9,663 bases of DNA from Treponema sp. (GCA_031290005.1 JAITOJ010000062.1:1-9663); one strand, 5' to 3'. Positions 1-6,711 are shown, counted from the stretch's first letter. Program-made: numbers and translations. Notes: generated from the letters alone by a model not told the origin.

Positions 1-1445
1 TTGCCCTTGCGGTATTCCGCGATGGGCCCGGCGTTTTCGGCGAGCACCTCCGCCACATAGCCTTCGATTGCGGCGGCATCGCTCACCTGGGCCATGCCCC
101 GTTCGGCGATGATCTCCGCGGGGAGGCGGCCTGTTTCCAGCATGGCGGCGAACACTTCCTTGGCCTGCTTGCTGGTAATCGCCCCATCGTGCAGGGCGTT
201 CACCAGGCCGGAGATGTGCGCCGGGGTCAGGTTAATCCCCTCGATGGTAACGCCCCGCTGGTTCAGCGCTGCCAGCAGTTCCGCCAGAATCCAGTTGGCC
301 GCCTTCTTGGGGTCTTTTGACCCCTTGGCGGCTTCCTCGAACCAGAGGGACAGAGCTCGGCTTGAGGTGAGGGTCTCGGCGTCAAAGTCGCTGAGTCCGT
401 AGTCTCGCTTGAAGCGGACGCGCTTGGCTTCTGGGAGTTCCCCCACCAGGGCGCGGGCTTGGGCGATAAAGTCCTTGGACACGTAAAAAGGTTTGATGTC
501 CGGTTCCACCACAAAGCGATAATCCACAAAGGAGTTTTTTGTCCGCTGAATAACGGTTTCGCCCTTGTCGTCGTCCCAGCCCATGGTACGCTTGAACCCC
601 GCCACAAAGGTCTGGCGGTCGCTCTGCGCCTCCGCAAGCTGCCGCGCGGTCTCGTATATGCAGGCGTCCCGGATGGACCGGAAGGAGTTCAGGTTCTTGA
701 TTTCCGAAATCGGGGTCTGGTATTTGGCGTCCCCCTCCCAGACATTCAGGTTGATGTTCACGTCGCAGCGCATATTGCCCTCTTCCAGGTTGCCCCCGGT
801 AACGCTGACGTACCGCAGGATTTCCTGCACGGTCTGCATGAACAGCGCCGCTTCCTCGGCGGAGGAAATGTCCGGCCTGGTGACGATTTCGATGAGCGGG
901 GCGCCGCAGCGGTTGTAGTCGATGTAGCTGTGGTTGCCCTCCAGGTGCAGGCTTTTGCCCGCGTCTTCTTCCAGATGGATGCGCTCGATGCGGATTCTCC
1001 GGTATTTGCCGTCCACAACGCAGTTCTCCCCGCTAAAATTGACCGGGCGGAAGTCCGCGCCGCCGGGCTGCTGGGATTCCGGGAGCCGCCACAGGGGCAG
1101 GTCAACGCGGCCGTTGGAGCACAGGGGGATGTCGTACTGGGTGATTTGGTAGCCCTTGGCCAGGTCGGGGTAAAAGTAGTGTTTGCGGTCAAACTTGGTG
1201 TAGGGGGCGATGGCGCAGTTCAGGGCGAGCCCCGCGGCCGCGCCCAGTTCCACATAGCCTTTGGCAGCCCGGGGCATGGCTCCGGGCAGGCCCAGGCACA
1301 CGGGGCACACCCGGGTATCCGGCAGCCCGCCGTAGCGGTTTTCACAGGCGCAGAAGGCTTTGGTACTGGTGAGAAGCTGACAGTGGATTTCACAGCCGAT
1401 GACCACTTCATGCCGCGGGAGCGGCTTGCTGACAGAGGATTCCAT
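1..1445 (-). CDS. gatB: Asp-tRNA(Asn)/Glu-tRNA(Gln) amidotransferase subunit B, partial (3' end beyond the left edge)
   Basis: GatB is the kinase/tRNA-binding subunit of the GatCAB complex. It phosphorylates the side chain of Glu-tRNA(Gln) or Asp-tRNA(Asn), which is then amidated with ammonia from GatA, in the cytoplasm. Reading the minus strand from ATG at 1445 gives 481 codons without a stop. Family landmarks appear in order: VIGCEIH near residue 15, a CxC (C32, C34) and CPVC (C47, C50) cysteine set, YPDLAKGYQITQYD near 92, HLEEDAGKSLH near 157, a DYNRCGAPLIEIV block near 176, MRCDVN near 225 and SEIKNLNSFR near 247. The C-terminal helical YqeY-like part follows (DGAITSKQAKEVFAAML). The family is usually about 475-500 residues, so only a short tail is missing. 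There are extra residues between about 118 and 145. No Shine-Dalgarno precedes the ATG; TTG codons at 1463 and 1481 are alternative starts. The identification is secure; the exact start is not. Confidence 0.96.
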   Translation of the reverse strand, partial: MESSVSKPLPRHEVVIGCEIHCQLLTSTKAFCACENRYGGLPDTRVCPVCLGLPGAMPRAAKGYVELGAAAGLALNCAIAPYTKFDRKHYFYPDLAKGYQITQYDIPLCSNGRVDLPLWRLPESQQPGGADFRPVNFSGENCVVDGKYRRIRIERIHLEEDAGKSLHLEGNHSYIDYNRCGAPLIEIVTRPDISSAEEAALFMQTVQEILRYVSVTGGNLEEGNMRCDVNINLNVWEGDAKYQTPISEIKNLNSFRSIRDACIYETARQLAEAQSDRQTFVAGFKRTMGWDDDKGETVIQRTKNSFVDYRFVVEPDIKPFYVSKDFIAQARALVGELPEAKRVRFKRDYGLSDFDAETLTSSRALSLWFEEAAKGSKDPKKAANWILAELLAALNQRGVTIEGINLTPAHISGLVNALHDGAITSKQAKEVFAAMLETGRLPAEIIAERGMAQVSDAAAIEGYVAEVLAENAGPIAEYRKG

Positions 1446-1451
1446 GGGTCC

Positions 1452-1481
1452 AGTGTAGCTCAATGGCCGGGGGAATGTCAA
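1452..1481 (-). promoter_or_regulatory. Candidate gatB promoter that would give a leaderless mRNA
   Basis: On the minus strand a perfect -35 hexamer TTGACA (1481-1476) is followed after 18 bases by TACACT (1457-1452), four of six matches to TATAAT. Transcription starting seven bases after the -10 would begin at 1445, the A of the gatB ATG. This agrees with the absence of a Shine-Dalgarno there. The -35 overlaps the stop codon of the ogt remnant. The alternative is read-through from further upstream with initiation at a TTG. Confidence 0.4.
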
Positions 1482-1654
1482 ATCAGGGAATTATTGTTCA
1501 TATTATTTTTTTTAGGCATATAAAACTTCGTTGTATTAACACCTTCCAAGGTCAATAATTTAATTTTTTTGTCTATACCGCCTGCATATTCAGTTAAATT
1601 TCCATTTGTTCCTATAACCCGATGGATGACTTTAGCTGCCTGCCTCTCGATTTT
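1478..1654 (-). pseudogene. ogt: Remnant of the 3' end of an O6-methylguanine-DNA methyltransferase gene
   Basis: The minus strand between a TAA (ending at 1655) and a TGA (1480-1478) encodes about 58 residues with no start codon at the upstream end. The peptide contains HRVIGTNGNLTEYAGGIDKK and then KLLTLEGVNTTKFYMPKK. This is the C-terminal signature of the Ogt/MGMT family (PCHRVIG-x-NG-x-L-x-x-Y-x-GG, then a LL-x-x-EG-V tail). Two things show decay. The whole N-terminal part is absent, and the active-site PC before HRVIG is replaced by VI. The preceding residues RQAAKVI resemble the helix that normally lies about 15 residues before PCHR, so an in-frame deletion of the active-site segment is a reasonable reading. 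The intact enzyme would repair alkylated guanine by transferring the alkyl group to that cysteine; this fragment cannot. It lies just upstream of gatB on the same strand and just behind the hsp20 promoter region. Confidence 0.8.
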
Positions 1655-1676
1655 TTATTATCGTATTTTCAAAAAT

Positions 1677-1692
1677 TGGCATAGAATTTGCT
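1677..1692 (+). promoter_or_regulatory. Candidate sigma-54 (-24/-12) promoter of hsp20
   Basis: TGGCAT-N5-TTGCT fits the RpoN consensus TGGCAC-N5-TTGCW, with the invariant GG (1678-1679) and GC (1690-1691) separated by exactly 10 bases. A start about 12 bases after the GC would leave a leader of roughly 60 bases before the hsp20 ATG. An overlapping sigma-70 reading exists: TTCAAA at 1668-1673, an 18-base spacer and TATGAT at 1692-1697 with an extended -10 TGC. The sequence alone does not decide between them. No CIRCE-type inverted repeat is seen. Confidence 0.5.
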
Positions 1693-1709
1693 ATGATATT
1701 GGTGGTTGA

Positions 1710-1723
1710 ATTGAAAACTCAAT
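1710..1723 (+). repeat. Short inverted repeat in the hsp20 leader
   Basis: ATTGA and TCAAT flank AAAC, forming a perfect five-base-pair arm in the predicted 5' leader, about 27 bases upstream of the Shine-Dalgarno. It could be an operator half-site pair or a weak RNA hairpin. It does not pair with the Shine-Dalgarno, so it is not an obvious RNA thermometer. An AT-rich repeat this short can occur by chance. Confidence 0.25.
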
Positions 1724-1762
1724 CGTAATCAAAAATACTTTTTAAGATTTAGGAGGTTTATC

Positions 1763-2221
1763 ATGGCTTATTCAGTAGGTTTTTACAATCCGCGGTTCAC
1801 ATCAAATCTGTTTGACGAACTGGAACGGAAATTCTTTGACCGGTTTAACGGGTCAGAGGAGGCAAGTTTTGTACCCCCTGTGGATGTCAAAGAAAGCGCA
1901 GACCGCTACGAGGTTGACATTGACCTGCCGGGCATGAAGGAAAACGAGGTCGACATTGACCTGAACAACCAGGTACTGACGATTTCAGCCCGAAAGGAAA
2001 CAGAGGAGGAAAAGCAGGGGGATACCAAGTGGCTTGTTCATGAGCGGAATGTCCGGTCTTATACCCGCCGGTTTACCCTGCCGCCCGACACTGACCCGGC
2101 AAAAATCGCCGCTCACTTTGAAAATGGCGTTTTGTCTGTCTTTATTCCGCGGAAAAACGAGACCAAGAGCTGCAAAATCCCGATTACTCTGTGGACAGAC
2201 GAAAAGCAAATTACGGAGTAA
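1763..2221 (+). CDS. Small heat shock protein, Hsp20/alpha-crystallin family
   Basis: This is a 152-residue ATP-independent holdase chaperone of the cytoplasm, expected to form oligomers that keep unfolding proteins soluble for refolding by DnaK/ClpB. A short N-terminal arm (1-37) leads into the alpha-crystallin domain (about 38-140). The domain opens with PPVDVKESADRYEVDIDLPG and carries the family's closing signature of the FTLP segment followed by FENGVLSVFIPRK. The C-terminal tail holds the I-x-I oligomerisation motif as IPI (KIPI). Length is typical. The ATG has an ideal AGGAGG at 1751-1756, six bases upstream. The gene stands alone with its own promoter region, and its last 11 bases overlap the end of the convergent transglycosylase gene. 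A sigma-54-type promoter suggests stress or nutrient control separate from a standard heat-shock regulon; that point is inference. The family assignment is secure. Confidence 0.96.
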   Translation: MAYSVGFYNPRFTSNLFDELERKFFDRFNGSEEASFVPPVDVKESADRYEVDIDLPGMKENEVDIDLNNQVLTISARKETEEEKQGDTKWLVHERNVRSYTRRFTLPPDTDPAKIAAHFENGVLSVFIPRKNETKSCKIPITLWTDEKQITE

Positions 2222-4352
2222 ACCCCAGCAGTTCATGGACAATCTGCGCCGGCGGGATGTCCGCATATAGCCAGCCGTATAATGCGGCGGCGGTAAGGAC
2301 GTTGCGACCGTAATTGCGGGTTTCCCGGTAGGGAACAATCTCCAAAAACAAATCAGGGGGCAAGTCAGGGGAAGCGCGAAGCCAGCTTCGCACCCGGCTC
2401 GCCCCCGCGTTATAGGCGCACACCGCCGGAAGCGCCGCGCCTTCAAACCGCCGAATCAAATCAGCAAGATAAAACGCCCCAAAACGTATATTTGTTTCCC
2501 CATCGTAAATATCATAATCCTGTATTTTAAGCCGTTGCGCAATGTCATCAGCGGTGGCGCGCATTAATTGGGAGAGTCCTTCCGCACCGGCGCTGGAGGT
2601 CACCTGACGCTCAAAAAAACTTTCACTCCGAACCAGGGAATACATCACGTAGTCCGGCAGGGCAAATTCCGCACAGGCCTTTTCTATCTCTGGACGAAAA
2701 AACCTTGGATACGCAAGCCGGTACTGGTCTCTGGAATGTTCTTCCTTGAGATTTCCGAGTGTATATGAAGCGACGAGAAGTCCCTGGCGTTGCAAAACTT
2801 CATCGCCGCCGGATTGCAGAAACAGGGCAGCGTTAAAAGCGGCGTCAGCATCAAGGCTGTTTCGAATTTTGCGCCATTCGGGATAGATTCGTTCCGAAAA
2901 ACCAAAATCAGCGTAACCGGTCAATAGCCGCCGCATAAAAGCGGTAGTTTCCGCAGGAACAGGAGCCTTGGTAACACCCATCAGCAGCGTTTCAACATCC
3001 GGAGCAGAAAGATTAAGTTTTGCCGCCGCCAGCAGCATATAATAGGGAGAAGCGCCGGGTATACAGGCGGCCCGGAAAAAACGCTCCGCTTCTTTGGCCG
3101 GTTCAGGGATAAAACTGGGTAAAAATAGCCCGCTTTCCAGCAAACGCCCCGCAATATAGGCGAATTTTGATACACTTGCGCTGTCCGCGATACCCGGAAG
3201 GAGACCGGCGGCAGTATAAAAGGCTTCCCACTGTTTATTCTTCAGCAGGGTGAGGGCAAGGGTATCAAAAAAATCGAAAAAATTATTTTTGTCGTGGAAT
3301 TCAAGACGCCGACGGGCCAATTCCTGAATTACTTCATCGGGATTGTATGCGAGCAAGGTCGAAAGATAATACCAGAGGGCATCGTCTTTTTTGTCCGCAT
3401 CCGGCGCGGTATCCGCGGCTTTCCAAAAACGGCTGGCCGCGGTCAAGGTGTTTTTTTCGCCGATCCGGTCATAGAACCGGCCGGCGTAAAACAGGGCATA
3501 ATAGGCAAGAGGTCTGCCAGATGCGGCCTGAGCCGCACGGTCAAACAAAAACGCATTCTCTCTGTTATCACTGTTGCCGTAAAACAGGGCTTTACCCGCA
3601 TCGGAAAAAACGCTTTCCGGAAGCGATGCAAGCCAGACCGCTTCATCGGTCTGTTCGGCCCGCAGGGAATCAAGCAGCGCGCAGGCCCCGGTGTAGTTCT
3701 TGCGATATACCTCAAGCCTGACCTGAATCAGGGCGGTTACTCCGGCGGTAAGCTCCTGGGGAAGGGCGCACTCTTTTAAAAATGCGATATGAGCGTCAGT
3801 TATGGGAGAAGAAAGAAACCAGCCGGCGATTTCTGTTTGAAATTCAGGCCGGTTATACCGGAGCAGACTTATCAAACGCAACCGTACCAGTTCCGCCGGA
3901 GCGTCCCGGTCAAGAGCGCCGGTGAGTTTGATAATCTCCCGGTAGTCCTCTGCTTCGAAAAACACCTGACAGGCCGGAAGCAGGGATTCGCTGTCATCCC
4001 ATCTGGAAACATACTGCCGCGCCGCTTTGACTCGTTCTTTTAGCGGGCCAAAAGTCATGAGTTCTTCCATGCTTTTTTTTGCGATTACCGGATTTGCTTT
4101 TCGACTGCCAAGATTAAAAAAATAGCGAGCTTTTTTTTTCGGTTCCGGACCCGCTGTTTTATTTTTGAGTTCTTCCAGCCCCGCAAAATAATAGCGGTCA
4201 GCGCCGTAGTCTTTGTTCCCGGCAGCCTGGAGTGTTACCCCGCAGCAGCTCAGCAAGAACAAAGACAAGCCGGCGATGACGGCCAGATTTTTAACGGGGC
4301 GGAATAAGGATATAGGTTCCTGAAATAATGTAGTCAGGGTCTTTGATACCAT
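2211..4352 (-). CDS. slt: Slt70-type lytic murein transglycosylase, probable exported protein or lipoprotein
   Basis: The enzyme should cleave the MurNAc-GlcNAc bond of peptidoglycan, releasing 1,6-anhydroMurNAc ends, in the periplasm. Of 713 residues, about 23-36 form a hydrophobic export segment ending LFLLSCCG, which could serve as a relaxed spirochaete lipobox. Residues about 50-540 are helical and repeat-like, as in the superhelical U-domain of Slt70. The C-terminal SLT domain (about 560-695) has the catalytic Glu577 in VRSESFF, then SSAGAEGLSQLM, the AYNAG motif at 646-650 and ETRNYGRNVL at 677. The usual GLMQLMP is GLSQLMR here. The ATG at 4352 lies inside the preceding LysM gene, overlapping its end by 62 bases; no strong Shine-Dalgarno precedes it, so translation is probably coupled, and the start is the least certain point. 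The 3' end overlaps hsp20 tail to tail. The catalytic family is confident; the lipoprotein status is not. Confidence 0.93.
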   Translation of the reverse strand: MVSKTLTTLFQEPISLFRPVKNLAVIAGLSLFLLSCCGVTLQAAGNKDYGADRYYFAGLEELKNKTAGPEPKKKARYFFNLGSRKANPVIAKKSMEELMTFGPLKERVKAARQYVSRWDDSESLLPACQVFFEAEDYREIIKLTGALDRDAPAELVRLRLISLLRYNRPEFQTEIAGWFLSSPITDAHIAFLKECALPQELTAGVTALIQVRLEVYRKNYTGACALLDSLRAEQTDEAVWLASLPESVFSDAGKALFYGNSDNRENAFLFDRAAQAASGRPLAYYALFYAGRFYDRIGEKNTLTAASRFWKAADTAPDADKKDDALWYYLSTLLAYNPDEVIQELARRRLEFHDKNNFFDFFDTLALTLLKNKQWEAFYTAAGLLPGIADSASVSKFAYIAGRLLESGLFLPSFIPEPAKEAERFFRAACIPGASPYYMLLAAAKLNLSAPDVETLLMGVTKAPVPAETTAFMRRLLTGYADFGFSERIYPEWRKIRNSLDADAAFNAALFLQSGGDEVLQRQGLLVASYTLGNLKEEHSRDQYRLAYPRFFRPEIEKACAEFALPDYVMYSLVRSESFFERQVTSSAGAEGLSQLMRATADDIAQRLKIQDYDIYDGETNIRFGAFYLADLIRRFEGAALPAVCAYNAGASRVRSWLRASPDLPPDLFLEIVPYRETRNYGRNVLTAAALYGWLYADIPPAQIVHELLGFTP

Positions 4353-5814
4353 TATACCGCGCTATGTACCGATAACGCCAAGGGTTCTTGTAATAAGTGC
4401 CCGCTAAATCCCAAAGCGTGTCTCCCCATTTAATCCGGTAACGCACAGGGTCTTTTCTTGCTGGCTGAGGCGGAGGAGCGGGCACGACAGGTTCCGGTTC
4501 AATCATAAGCGGAGACTCCTCTATTTCCTGCTCTTCAATGCGGACAGAATCCACCTCAGGCACGGGAATCACCGGAGTTTCGATAATTTCAACTGTAGTC
4601 TCTATCGTTTCGATAATTTGCGAACCAGACGTACCGTTTTTACCGACTTCTGAGGGAAGCACAAAAAATAACACCAGGAAAATACCAAGACAAAGAAGCG
4701 CGCAAATAATACAAATAATAACCGCCAGTTTCAGCCGGGAGTTTTTGGGTGATTTTTCGGAAAAATCCGGTTCCGGGGTGATATTTTTTACCTCGTCAAA
4801 CAACTCCGACAGGGAATTGTTTTCTTTTGTTTTCCGCAACTCTGATTTCGCGCTGGCACCCGGCTTTTCAAGAGACATATCTTCCAATGCGGTATTGGTA
4901 TAAAACTCGGAAGTATCCGGCGTTAATGCGCTGTCATGGATTTCCGTGTCCTCATCTAAAAAGGAGAAATCATCGTCACTGAGCGCAACATTTTCTACAG
5001 ATTCAGGTTCTTCAGAAGCGGCAGCAGATTTCACCGTCTCCGCACTTGTCGTTACATCTTCTTGCAGGTCAAAGTCAAAATTTGACAGTTCGCTGTCCAC
5101 GTCATTGCCTGCCGGAGCGGTTTCTTCGGCGGTCAGGGTAGTTTTATCCGCAGCCGGTTCATCTAAAAAGGAAAAATCATCGTCATTCAAGACCGTTTCG
5201 TCACCGGCTTCTGCTTTCGCCGCTGGTTCTTCCGCAACTTCCGGTTCGGTTTTCTGCTCTGTTTGGTCAAAATCAAAATCAGGAGTCGTCACAGGGATAG
5301 CCACTTCGGTATCTGGAATATCCGCCTCAGTTTCAGGTTCCGCAGGAACATCTGTAAGCTCTGAGGAAGTATCAACTACCGGCTCTTCTACCGGTTCCTC
5401 CGGCACAGTTTCGGCGGCTTCGGAAACCGCCGGTAATTCCGCGGATACAATGGTGAAATCCGACGCCGGAGCCGAGGTCGTTATTTGGGATATTTGAGGA
5501 ATTTGCTTGGAAGTTCGGCTTCCCGATTCGGGTTCATACACTTCCGCAGATAGCACATCATTCTCGTCAATAGAGATTTCAAAATCGACATCAACTTTGC
5601 CTGCCGGATGCGGAATAAGCCGGTCAACCTGCAATGTTCCGATATATTCCGCAGTTTTCATTTCCGAATCATCAGAACCAAATAAGTCAATGTGTACTTC
5701 AGTTTGGTCAGACCGAACAGTAGTAAGTCCGAGTTTCTTTTTACTTGGCGTACCGCTCTCAATAACCGGATAAAAAGAGCCATCGGCCAATTTTATTCCA
5801 ATAGTTTTTCCCAT
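4291..5814 (-). CDS. Single-pass membrane protein: Hsp70 substrate-binding-like domain, acidic linker, TM segment, LysM domain
   Basis: This 507-residue protein has four parts. Residues 1-105 resemble the beta-sandwich peptide-binding domain of DnaK without its ATPase domain: a GTPSKKK stretch, TTVRSDQTEVHIDLF, IGTLQVDRLIPHPAGK, then DFEISIDENDVLSAEV match the DnaK order (TAEDNQSAVTIHV, LGQFNL, PAPRG, FDIDADGILHVSA). Residues 110-355 are acidic, rich in Glu, Asp, Ser, Thr and Pro, with repeated DDDFSFLDE. Residues 361-386 form a transmembrane helix preceded by basic residues, which favours N-inside. After a Pro/Glu-rich stretch, residues 458-506 form a LysM domain (YRIKWGDTLWDLA...YNGIKDPDYI...YILIP). 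LysM domains bind GlcNAc-containing glycan. The inferred role is a trans-membrane link between a cytoplasmic peptide-binding head and the cell wall. The ATG has AGAGG at 5826-5822 and a good promoter upstream. The slt gene overlaps its end. Domain calls are confident; the function is unknown. Confidence 0.92.
   Translation of the reverse strand: MGKTIGIKLADGSFYPVIESGTPSKKKLGLTTVRSDQTEVHIDLFGSDDSEMKTAEYIGTLQVDRLIPHPAGKVDVDFEISIDENDVLSAEVYEPESGSRTSKQIPQISQITTSAPASDFTIVSAELPAVSEAAETVPEEPVEEPVVDTSSELTDVPAEPETEADIPDTEVAIPVTTPDFDFDQTEQKTEPEVAEEPAAKAEAGDETVLNDDDFSFLDEPAADKTTLTAEETAPAGNDVDSELSNFDFDLQEDVTTSAETVKSAAASEEPESVENVALSDDDFSFLDEDTEIHDSALTPDTSEFYTNTALEDMSLEKPGASAKSELRKTKENNSLSELFDEVKNITPEPDFSEKSPKNSRLKLAVIICIICALLCLGIFLVLFFVLPSEVGKNGTSGSQIIETIETTVEIIETPVIPVPEVDSVRIEEQEIEESPLMIEPEPVVPAPPPQPARKDPVRYRIKWGDTLWDLAGTYYKNPWRYRYIARYNGIKDPDYIISGTYILIPPR
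4952..5185. repeat. Two copies of a 27-bp coding repeat (4952-4978 and 5159-5185)
   Basis: The two copies differ at one base over 27 and lie 207 bp (69 codons) apart in the same frame. On the minus strand they encode DDDFSFLDE at residues 211-219 and 280-288 of the LysM protein. Weaker relatives in the same linker are PDFDFD near 179 and NFDFDL near 245. The near identity at DNA level suggests either recent duplication or strong selection on the short peptide. Confidence 0.8.
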
Positions 5815-5846
5815 AGCATTACCTCTTAAGGTGTTTCTTGCTTACT

Positions 5847-5875
5847 AGTTTAATATCAAACGCAATCTTTGTCAA
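5847..5875 (-). promoter_or_regulatory. Sigma-70-type promoter of the LysM-slt operon
   Basis: On the minus strand a perfect TTGACA (5875-5870) is followed after 17 bases by TAAACT (5852-5847, four of six matches). The predicted start is near 5840, giving a leader of about 26 bases that contains the AGAGG ribosome binding site. It sits in the 76-base gap after plsC, so the LysM and slt genes can be transcribed without plsC. No clear terminator separates plsC from them, so read-through is also possible. Confidence 0.6.
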
Positions 5876-5890
5876 TCCCTCGAGCAGTTT

Positions 5891-6700
5891 TTAGTCCCCT
5901 TCCGCGGGCCAGGGATTCTCAGTGATACCCGCCAGGCGCACCACCGCCTGGTGACATTGCAGGCGCAGAGCGGCAACCGCTTCTTTTCGGGAAAGACTGG
6001 TATCGGGGAAAATCGGCTCGCCGATGCGCAACGTGATAAGGGGATGGTTTTTCTTGAAAAGCGCGTATACCCCCCTGGCTTCCCGGTAGGAAAAAGCCAT
6101 GGGAATCACGGGAATGTTGTAGCGCCAGGAAAACACAAACGCGCCTTTTTTGAAAGGCCTGATAGGCTGGTAATACATCCAGTTGCTGCCTTCGGGGAAC
6201 ACCAGAATCCATTTCCGTTTTTGATGCAATTCGTCAAAAGCTTCATTAAATTTGTTCATGGCATGGACGCGGTCGGGCACGGGAATACCGCCAACCCAGC
6301 GGATCACCCCCCGGTCTTTACCGCGCAGGTTATCCTGCCAGGCGGGAAAATAGAGCCTGCGCCACCGGATCGCCTGCAAAATGACCAGAAAATCCCAGCG
6401 CAACATGTGATTCGACACCGTAACCGCGCCGTTCTTGAAGGCCCTGCGGTACTTTTTCAGAATTGCCCGTCCCTCAATGCGCAATCCGTACCGTATGGGG
6501 CAAATGACAAACACCAGCGTGAAAATCCCCAGGTAAATCAGAGCGCTTTTGATTCTGAAACCCAGAGACTTGTCCAGAAACGGGTAGTGTTCATCCACCG
6601 TGATATCCACCAAATGCCTGGGCTGAACCATGTGGCCGTCAGGGTCAGCGGGATACGTAAAACTTGTTTTTGGCACAAATGGCTTTTCTGGTATTTTCAT
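5891..6700 (-). CDS. PlsC-type 1-acyl-sn-glycerol-3-phosphate acyltransferase family protein
   Basis: The family transfers a fatty acyl group to the sn-2 position of lysophosphatidic acid at the cytoplasmic membrane, making phosphatidic acid for phospholipid synthesis. The 269 residues show the acyltransferase blocks in order: NHMLRWD (N97-D103), the NHx4D catalytic motif; FPEGSNW from 168, the substrate-binding FPEG block; RPFKKGA from 181; and VIPMA from 198. A membrane helix lies at about 50-68. The first 48 residues are an unusual soluble extension. The ATG at 6700 was chosen over an in-frame ATG at 6766 because GGAG lies seven bases upstream and because 6766 falls inside the probable promoter. 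The substrate may be a lysolipid other than LPA, so I give no gene symbol. It is divergent from the SPOR lipoprotein gene. Confidence 0.9.
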   Translation of the reverse strand: MKIPEKPFVPKTSFTYPADPDGHMVQPRHLVDITVDEHYPFLDKSLGFRIKSALIYLGIFTLVFVICPIRYGLRIEGRAILKKYRRAFKNGAVTVSNHMLRWDFLVILQAIRWRRLYFPAWQDNLRGKDRGVIRWVGGIPVPDRVHAMNKFNEAFDELHQKRKWILVFPEGSNWMYYQPIRPFKKGAFVFSWRYNIPVIPMAFSYREARGVYALFKKNHPLITLRIGEPIFPDTSLSRKEAVAALRLQCHQAVVRLAGITENPWPAEGD

Positions 6701-6707
6701 GCTGCTT

Positions 6708-6711
6708 CTCC
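6708..6711 (-). promoter_or_regulatory. Ribosome binding site that sets the acyltransferase start
   Basis: GGAG on the minus strand lies seven bases upstream of the ATG at 6700. The longer reading from 6766 has no such site and would start within the -35 region, so the shorter 269-residue protein is preferred. Confidence 0.75.

Noticed and set aside
459..1523. A 354-codon plus-strand frame opposite gatB
   Set aside because: It is antisense to a clear GatB reading, has no recognisable motif, and its Val/Ala/Gly-rich make-up is what a GC-rich complementary frame produces.
1681..1762. A CIRCE operator or ROSE-type RNA thermometer upstream of hsp20
   Set aside because: No TTAGCACTC/GAGTGCTAA repeat is present, and nothing in the leader pairs convincingly with the AGGAGG.
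2261..2287. An imperfect hairpin (CCGCATATA with TATAATGCGG) as a terminator for hsp20
   Set aside because: No T-run follows on either strand and it lies in conserved slt coding sequence, so it is probably incidental.
3294..3779. A 161-codon plus-strand frame within the transglycosylase gene
   Set aside because: It is a shadow of the helical region of the transglycosylase, with no start signal and no family resemblance.
4946..5497. A Ser-rich plus-strand frame of 183 codons
   Set aside because: It is the complement of the acidic Glu/Asp/Thr-rich linker of the LysM protein; Ser richness follows directly from reading those codons backwards.
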